Shown here: in pieces, positions 58,768 through 64,000 of the stretch | How the letters are laid out: each line of letters starts with the position of its first letter | Position numbering within the stretch: the first letter of the stretch is position 1 | NCBI RefSeq assembly: GCF_001687335.1 | Contig: NZ_MAGO01000002.1 | Span: 1 to 64,000, forward strand | DNA: 64,000 nt | Direction of reading: 5' to 3' | DNA from: Dissulfuribacter thermophilus | GTDB lineage: Bacteria; Desulfobacterota; Dissulfuribacteria; Dissulfuribacterales; Dissulfuribacteraceae | Translations under genes and position numbers: made by a program | Notes under the pieces: model-generated | Seen by the model: only the letters and a program-made list of their open reading frames with translations | The model's database searches: none | Told to the model about the DNA's origin: nothing

Positions 58768-59436
58768 ATGTGTGGTCGTTTCGCCTTTACAGCCTCCAAA
58801 AAAGAACTACTCGAACACTTTAGTCTCTCCCATGCCCCTCCTATAGAACCCAGCTATAATATCGCTCCAGGCCAGGACATTGCAGCCATAAGACAAGCGG
58901 GAAACTCTCGAGAACTGGTTTTGCTCCATTGGGGCCTCATCCCTTCATGGTCTAAAGACAAAAAAATCGCTTACAAGATGATAAATGCCAGGGCAGAGTC
59001 AATTAACACCAAGCCTGCATTCAGAAATGCCTTTCGAAAACGTCGGTGTCTCATCCCAGCCACAGGCTTTTACGAATGGCAGAAAAAAGATGGAAAAAAG
59101 CAACCATGGTTCTTGCACTTAAAAGGCCAGGAGATTATGGCCTTTGCCGCTCTTTGGGAACATTGGGAGGGAACAGATGGCGAAGTTATTGAATCCTGCA
59201 CTATCATTACCACTGAAGCCAACGAATTGATAAGACCTATTCACCATAGGATGCCAGTTATTATTGAGAAGAAAGATTATGACATATGGTTGGCTGCCCC
59301 AACTTCAAAGATGGCAGAATCGCTTTTAAGACCTTTTCCTAGTAAAAAAATGGTTGCCTATCCAGTCAGTACCTATGTTAACAATCCCCAAAATAATAAT
59401 CCATTATGTATTAAACCACTAACAAACCGCAAATAA
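58768..59436 (+). CDS. SRAP-family abasic-site shield protein (YedK/HMCES-like)
   Basis: The 222-residue protein starts MCGRFAFTASKKELLEHFSL. Cys2 (exposed after Met removal) forms the thiazolidine link to abasic sites, and the family residues NARAES at about 72-77, FYEW, and IHHRMPVII (active His) are present. It protects single-stranded DNA damage from strand breaks. It lies just upstream of lexA but outside the LexA box, so it is probably separately transcribed. The end is complete. Confidence 0.93.
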   Translation: MCGRFAFTASKKELLEHFSLSHAPPIEPSYNIAPGQDIAAIRQAGNSRELVLLHWGLIPSWSKDKKIAYKMINARAESINTKPAFRNAFRKRRCLIPATGFYEWQKKDGKKQPWFLHLKGQEIMAFAALWEHWEGTDGEVIESCTIITTEANELIRPIHHRMPVIIEKKDYDIWLAAPTSKMAESLLRPFPSKKMVAYPVSTYVNNPQNNNPLCIKPLTNRK

Positions 59437-59468
59437 AAAAATTTTTGGCTAGCTTTAACTTAGTTCCC

Positions 59469-59497
59469 TTGACAAGAGAACAAATGTTCTCTATTCT
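59469..59497 (+). promoter_or_regulatory. SOS promoter with LexA box and near-leaderless start
   Basis: TTGACA (59469-59474), 17-base spacer and TATTCT (59492-59497). The spacer is almost filled by the near-perfect palindrome AGAGAACAAATGTTCTCT (59475-59492), which fits the GAAC-N4-GTTC LexA box. The -10 box ends six bases before the lexA ATG at 59504, so transcription should start at or next to the start codon, giving a leaderless mRNA. Confidence 0.8.
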
Positions 59498-59503
59498 CCG
59501 TCT

Positions 59504-60118
59504 ATGCATCTTACTGAACGGGAACAGACAGTCCTTGAATTCATAAAGGAATTTTACAAACAACATGGCCACAGCCCTTCTATACGAGAGATCTGTAAGG
59601 GCCTGGGGCTTAAGAGTCCTGGAAGTATGTACAAGGTGCTAAAAAGTTTAAGAAAAAAGGGCCTTCTTGACATGGATGAAGGAAGAAGGCGTACCATACG
59701 GCTAAAGGTGCCTCCAAATTTACGGCACATTCCACTCATTGGAAAGATTGCCGCAGGTCCTCCTATCGAGGCCAATCAGGAGATCATAGAAGAACTTCCA
59801 TGTGATCCAGGGCTATTTGGTGCATCAGAGTGTTTTGCCCTACTGGTCAAAGGAGACTCCATGATAGGCCAGCACATACGTCCAGGTGATATTGCCATTA
59901 TAAAGCCAGGGCCAGTTGTAGAACAGGGCACCATAGCTGCAGTAATGGTAGAAGGGCTTTTTCATGAAGCCACACTAAAAAGGGTTAAATGGGATGAAAA
60001 TTCCATAAAGCTCCTTTCAGAAAACCCTGCCTATCCACCTTTAGTATTCGAGGGAGAAGAACGCAGTAAAGTAACCATACTGGGGATGCTCGTAGGCATT
60101 ATCAGGCGTTTTTCATGA
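59504..60118 (+). CDS. lexA: LexA repressor
   Basis: This 204-residue protein has a winged-helix DNA-binding domain (LTEREQTVLEFIKEFYKQHG ... REICKGLGLKSPGSMYKVLK) and a C-terminal peptidase. The cleavage site is Ala84-Gly85 in KIAAGPP, with Ser119 in GDSM and Lys159 in ATLKR as the dyad. RecA-stimulated self-cleavage would derepress its own operon. It has no upstream ribosome site, which fits leaderless translation. Its stop overlaps the polymerase start (ATGA). Confidence 0.95.
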   Translation: MHLTEREQTVLEFIKEFYKQHGHSPSIREICKGLGLKSPGSMYKVLKSLRKKGLLDMDEGRRRTIRLKVPPNLRHIPLIGKIAAGPPIEANQEIIEELPCDPGLFGASECFALLVKGDSMIGQHIRPGDIAIIKPGPVVEQGTIAAVMVEGLFHEATLKRVKWDENSIKLLSENPAYPPLVFEGEERSKVTILGMLVGIIRRFS

Positions 60119-62712
60119 TTGAAGATGCTCACCTCTATGAGGACAGATTCGTAAACCTTGAGGCAGAAAGTGCCTACAGCTTTCTCCACGGCACATATAG
60201 GCCGGAAGAACTCGTAAGGGCTATAAAGAGTCTTGGCCAGCGGGCAGTAGGTCTAACAGACAGGTGGAGCATGTATGGATTGGCGGACTTTGTTGTATCC
60301 GCGCGAAAAGAGGGAATTCAGCCAATAATTGGGGCAAGGATAATGCTAAAGGACGGTTCATGGCTAAGCCTATATCCCCTTAACAGAAATGGCTTTAAAA
60401 ATCTAAATGCCATTATTACAAACGGGCTCTTAAGATCTCCTACCCCATTCGTAACATTAAAAGAGCTAAGGGATAAGGCAGACTATCTTATAGCAATTGC
60501 AGGCGGACACCTTTCAACGATCAGGGCATTTGCAAGGAAGGGAAATATTGAGGCTGCTGAAAAGGGGCTCTTAGAGCTAAAGTCCATATTTGACCACAAT
60601 CTCTACCTTTGCCTTTCAAAAAATGTAGAAGATGATCGAGCCACCAACAGACTTTTGAACGAACTAGCAGCGAAACATTCCATTCGGACCATTATATCCA
60701 ACCCTGTAGTTTACTTAAGAAAGTGTGATGCCTGGCTCCACAGACTGCTCATAAAAATCCAGGTAAAACACCACAAAAGAACAGTAACAGCCCTTGCCGG
60801 AGATTCATTTTATCCTCTCACGCTAAAGAAAGCCCTAGAGCTCATCCCCTATGAGAATGCAGCATTAGAAACCATTAAGCTTGCGCAAAGACTAAAGGGA
60901 TTCAAGATCCTTACAGGCCAATCAGCAATTAGAAGGAATCTGGCACAATATGAGACAGAGAGCGCAAAAGACATATTATGGAGGATGTCTCTTAAAGCAT
61001 TATCAAGGCGTTACAGTCCATGTGCCCCTGCGTATATCTCAAGGCTATCAAAAGAGATAGAGGTCATATCCCAAAAAGGCCTTTCAAAGATATTTCTTTT
61101 AATGAGTGAGATAAAACGGTTCTCAGACTCAAAAGGAATCATTTCCAGTATACGAGGCTCATCAGGAGGGTCCCTTCTCGTTCATCTCCTCCTTGGAGGA
61201 CCTGACCCCATACGCCACAGGCTCCTTTTTGAGAGATTCATAAACCAGGGAAGAGTCGATATCCCTGATATTGACATGGACTTTGACTCGGAAAGAAGAG
61301 ACGAAGTCACCCACTGGCTCTTAAACCATGAACCTGAACGCTCTGCTCTCGTTGCCACAATCCATACCTTCAGGCCAAGGAGTGCTGTACGGCTTTTAGC
61401 CCGGGCCATGGGATACCCCCTTTATGAGATAGAGAGGCTCACAAAGTGTCTTCCATGGTCACTAAGGGGCATATCCCTTGAAAGGGCCCTTCAACACCTC
61501 CCTGAGCTAAAAGACTCCCCTCTTAAGAACGAAAAACACCTCGTCCGTGCAGCAGAACGGCTGGAGGGCCTTCCATTTCAGTCATCTGTGCACCTTGGAG
61601 GCGTGGTAGTGGCCCCTGACGATATTCTCTACTGGACTCCCCTCTTTTCTTCCAGAAAGAAATTTCGGGTAACACACCTCGATAAGGATGCAGTAGAGAC
61701 ACTTGGGCTCTTAAAGCTAGACCTCCTAGGCCTAAGGATGCATACAGCCATTAAAAAAGCCCTCGAGTGCATACCTAACCTCAGTAGTCCAGGTGGCCAG
61801 ACCATCAAAAATATCCCTATAGATGATCGTAAGACCTATGAACTCTTAAGCTCTGGAGACACCCTTGGAGTCTTTCAGCTTGAATCTCCAGGGCAGCGAA
61901 ACCTTGTTGCAAGACTCCTTCCTGAAAGGTTTGAAGACATAGTAGCTGAAATCTCGCTCTTCAGGCCAGGGCCAGTAAAAAGCGATATGGTGACCAGATA
62001 CCTAAAAAGGCGACACGGAGAGGAGGCAATAGACTACCTCCACCCAATTCTCGCCCCGATTCTTAAAGAAACATATGGCGTTATCGTGTTTCAGGAACAG
62101 GTTCTAGAGATCGTCCATAGGTTTGCAGGCTTTTCATACGACGACGCAGACGCATTTAGACGGGCTATGACAAAAAACCGTTCAAAGCGTGAGATGGAGC
62201 GCCTCAAACAGGCCTTTATGGATGGAGCAAAACGCATGGGGCATTCAAAAGAACTTGCGGAAAAGGTCTTCAAGAGGGTATCAGCCTTTGCTGCTTATGG
62301 CTTTTGCAAGGCTCATGCAGTGGCTTTTTCTGAAATCACTCTAAAGAGCGCTTACATAAAGGCCCACTACCCAAAAGAGTTTTATATAGGGCTTCTAAAT
62401 GCAGGCCATGTCGGCTCCTATCCTCCAGGTGTAATCCTGAATGAGGCAAGAAGAAAGGGGATCCCAATCTATCCGCCAAACGTAAATAAGAGCGCTCTAA
62501 AATATGCTCCAGAAGGTCCGGGCATACGACTTCCCCTAACAGTCATATACGGTATTGGCCCCAGGATTGCTCAGAGGATAATTGAGGAAAGGGATAGGAA
62601 CGGGCCGTACTTTGGCATTTACGACTTAAAAGCAAGGACAGGGCTAAATAACGCCGTATTAGATACTCTTTACATTGCCGGTACTATAAAAGGAGCACTT
62701 AAAGCCGCATGA
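60115..62712 (+). CDS. DnaE-like DNA polymerase, SOS-linked, without OB domain
   Basis: The 865-residue protein has a PHP domain at the N-terminus (LEAESAYSFLHGTYRPEELV) that has lost the usual H-x-H metal ligands. The C-family polymerase core contains PDIDMDFDSER (Asp385, Asp387), and there is an EQVLEIVHRFAGFSYDDADA, FRRAMTKN block and a helix-hairpin-helix tail. It is shorter than replicative DnaE (about 1160) and stops before the OB and tau-binding parts. Cotranscription with lexA suggests a damage-tolerant polymerase like DnaE2. Confidence 0.9.
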   Translation: MIEDAHLYEDRFVNLEAESAYSFLHGTYRPEELVRAIKSLGQRAVGLTDRWSMYGLADFVVSARKEGIQPIIGARIMLKDGSWLSLYPLNRNGFKNLNAIITNGLLRSPTPFVTLKELRDKADYLIAIAGGHLSTIRAFARKGNIEAAEKGLLELKSIFDHNLYLCLSKNVEDDRATNRLLNELAAKHSIRTIISNPVVYLRKCDAWLHRLLIKIQVKHHKRTVTALAGDSFYPLTLKKALELIPYENAALETIKLAQRLKGFKILTGQSAIRRNLAQYETESAKDILWRMSLKALSRRYSPCAPAYISRLSKEIEVISQKGLSKIFLLMSEIKRFSDSKGIISSIRGSSGGSLLVHLLLGGPDPIRHRLLFERFINQGRVDIPDIDMDFDSERRDEVTHWLLNHEPERSALVATIHTFRPRSAVRLLARAMGYPLYEIERLTKCLPWSLRGISLERALQHLPELKDSPLKNEKHLVRAAERLEGLPFQSSVHLGGVVVAPDDILYWTPLFSSRKKFRVTHLDKDAVETLGLLKLDLLGLRMHTAIKKALECIPNLSSPGGQTIKNIPIDDRKTYELLSSGDTLGVFQLESPGQRNLVARLLPERFEDIVAEISLFRPGPVKSDMVTRYLKRRHGEEAIDYLHPILAPILKETYGVIVFQEQVLEIVHRFAGFSYDDADAFRRAMTKNRSKREMERLKQAFMDGAKRMGHSKELAEKVFKRVSAFAAYGFCKAHAVAFSEITLKSAYIKAHYPKEFYIGLLNAGHVGSYPPGVILNEARRKGIPIYPPNVNKSALKYAPEGPGIRLPLTVIYGIGPRIAQRIIEERDRNGPYFGIYDLKARTGLNNAVLDTLYIAGTIKGALKAA

Positions 62713-63104
62713 ATCCCATAGAAACAAACCTTGACTTTCATATATTTGATCTCTGGGTAAATGGTCATCCGCTAGAGTATTTGCGTCCACAGTTAAATGC
62801 CCTGGGCTTTTTAAGTAAAAAGGACCTTGAGACCATCCCCAATAATTCAATGGTAAAGGTGGCAGGCGCCCTTGTAATGGTGCATACTCCACCAACACGA
62901 TCTGGCAAAAGGGTGATGTTTATAACCATAGAAGACGAAACAGGTCTCATTGACCTTGTGGCCTTTGAAGATATTCAAAAGAAGTGGGCAAGAGAAATCT
63001 TCACATCTGAAATTTTAGCTGTTGAAGGCATATTGAAAAAAGAGGGCAAGGGGAAAAGGGCTATGTCGATTGTAGTAAAAAGGATCTTTCCCCAAATCCC
63101 TTAG
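62709..63104 (+). CDS. OB-fold protein corresponding to the DnaE C-terminal domain
   Basis: The 131-residue protein contains MVKVAGALVMVHTPPTRSGK, then RVMFITIEDETGLIDLVAFE and SEILAVEGILKKEGKGKRAM. This matches the OB domain that follows the helix-hairpin-helix region in full-length DnaE. Its start overlaps the polymerase stop (ATGA), so the two are translated in step and probably reassemble. It would bind single-stranded template. A small N-terminal segment (FDLWVNGHPLEYLRPQL) matches the linker of DnaE. Confidence 0.85.
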   Translation: MNPIETNLDFHIFDLWVNGHPLEYLRPQLNALGFLSKKDLETIPNNSMVKVAGALVMVHTPPTRSGKRVMFITIEDETGLIDLVAFEDIQKKWAREIFTSEILAVEGILKKEGKGKRAMSIVVKRIFPQIP

Positions 63105-63140
63105 TAGCCAAATACCAAAACGATAACAACTTGATTTTGG

Positions 63141-64000
63141 CTAAATCCTCATATGTTTCTTTCTCACCTTCTCAAAAAGGTCATAGAATATAGGGATATA
63201 TATAAGGGTCAAAAATGTGGCCACTATGAGTCCTCCTATGGCGACAACCGCAAGCGGAGACAGCCTTTCAAGGCCAAGGGCGCGCTCAGCCGCTATTGGA
63301 AGCATTCCCACAATGGTACAGGTGGCAGTCATAAGAATGGGCCTGGTCCTCATCCGAACTGCCTCTTCAATCGCATTCCTGATATTGGCTCCTTTTGCCC
63401 TGGCCTGTTCTATGAAATCTATGAGGAGAATGGAATTGTTTACAACAATTCCAGCAAGGAGGATCATGCCCATATTGGCTGGCATACAGGCATGCCTGCC
63501 TGCCAGCACAAGCCCCCAAGCAGCCCCTATAAGTGAAAGCGGGATTGCCAGCATTATGGTGACTGGGTTTATCCATGAGCGAAAGGTGGGGACAAGGGTG
63601 AAGAAAAGGAGTATGATCGCAAGGCCAAGGGCCTTTCCAAGGCGCTTCCCTGCCTCTTTCATGTTCTTTACCTCACCTTCGTGACTTATTGTGTATCCGG
63701 CGGGAAGCGTGAGTCCGCTTAGGGCCTTATCTATCCTTTCCTGAAGATGTGATATGGAAGAAGTTGCCCTATAGCCATAAACACTTATTGTGGGCTGAAG
63801 GTCCTGGCGTGTAAACTTTGTCCTCGTATAACTCTTTTTTATAGAGGCCAATTCCCTTAATGGCACTGGCCCATACTTTGATGGAATGTATATCTCACCA
63901 ATATCCTGGACAGAATCCCTCTTATCCAACGGATACTGTACTCTTATGAGGTAGCCGTCCTCTCCTGGAACCCTTAGCACTGAAGCGGCTTCACCTTTGA
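63141..64000 (-). CDS. RND-family transporter, C-terminal part (runs off window)
   Basis: The minus-strand frame is open to the window edge (KGEAASVLRVPGEDGYLIRV), so the start lies beyond 64000. The visible 286 residues cover the end of the second periplasmic loop and TM8-TM12: NMGMILLAGIVVNNSILLID then FIEQARAKGANIRNAIEEAV and RTRPILMTATCTIVGMLPIA. It resembles AcrB-type exporters, perhaps of the divergent kind found in anaerobes. It converges with the OB-fold gene. Substrate unknown. Confidence 0.85.
   Translation of the reverse strand, partial: KGEAASVLRVPGEDGYLIRVQYPLDKRDSVQDIGEIYIPSKYGPVPLRELASIKKSYTRTKFTRQDLQPTISVYGYRATSSISHLQERIDKALSGLTLPAGYTISHEGEVKNMKEAGKRLGKALGLAIILLFFTLVPTFRSWINPVTIMLAIPLSLIGAAWGLVLAGRHACMPANMGMILLAGIVVNNSILLIDFIEQARAKGANIRNAIEEAVRMRTRPILMTATCTIVGMLPIAAERALGLERLSPLAVVAIGGLIVATFLTLIYIPIFYDLFEKVRKKHMRI

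Noticed and set aside
1-64000. tRNA or rRNA genes
   Set aside because: No cloverleaf-like GGTTCGAATCC arms with matching acceptor stems or conserved rRNA blocks were recognised on reading; a tRNAscan run would be decisive.

Overview
The window looks like a chromosomal segment from a Gram-negative anaerobe or microaerobe of the deltaproteobacterial grade (Desulfobacterota/Thermodesulfobacteriota). This is an inference from gene content: an octaheme hydroxylamine-oxidoreductase-like cytochrome c, a 1403-residue BadF/BadG-type activase fused to a dehydratase component, a nickel superoxide dismutase with its maturation protease, RND efflux pumps, and a lexA/dnaE cassette with a GAAC-N4-GTTC operator. 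No rRNA, tRNA or CRISPR array was seen.

Layout. 0-4.5 kb is a scrapyard of mobile-element relics (IS3, ISNCY, a 245-bp hairpin repeat, a deleted Y1/REP-type transposase element) around two toxin-antitoxin modules whose toxins are each broken by one in-frame stop while the antitoxins are intact. 4.4-11.1 kb is a TetR-controlled RND efflux operon ending in a 25-residue membrane peptide. 12-27.1 kb is a large anti-phage island. A GC-rich operon encodes a DUF499 ATPase, a PglZ-domain protein, a DUF1156 DNA methylase, a 166-residue protein of unknown function and a SNF2-like helicase. It is followed by a more AT-rich SIR2-HerA pair and the first 51 codons of an sbcD/mre11-like nuclease, cut off by an IS21-like remnant. 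27.4-37.5 kb carries VapBC, the giant activase/dehydratase, sodN-sodX, a porin with a monoheme lipoprotein cytochrome, and a CPA2 antiporter.

37.6-49.5 kb reads as an array of integron gene cassettes without a visible integrase. All cassette genes are on the minus strand. Several are followed by attC-like hairpins, and some stop codons lie inside the attC core. Cassettes encode an SRA-HNH endonuclease, nuclease-like proteins, HigBA, an orphan antitoxin, a ParA-like ATPase with a cyclase-like partner, and a deoxyribosyltransferase/TIR-like protein. The attC sites have been invaded by a group II intron, an IS110 element and IS1182 relics.

50-64 kb is ordinary chromosome: malQ, DUF169, an AGCS symporter, octaheme cytochrome c, THUMP, DUF2267, CBS and ribosome-hibernation/cold-shock genes, SRAP, and a compact SOS cassette (lexA, dnaE-like polymerase, separate OB-fold gene). 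It ends in a second RND transporter cut by the window edge.

The genes that appear to work together are: TetR-MFP-RND-OMF; DUF499-PglZ-methylase-helicase with SIR2-HerA; sodN-sodX; and lexA-dnaE-OB. All functional statements come from reading motifs. No database search was possible.
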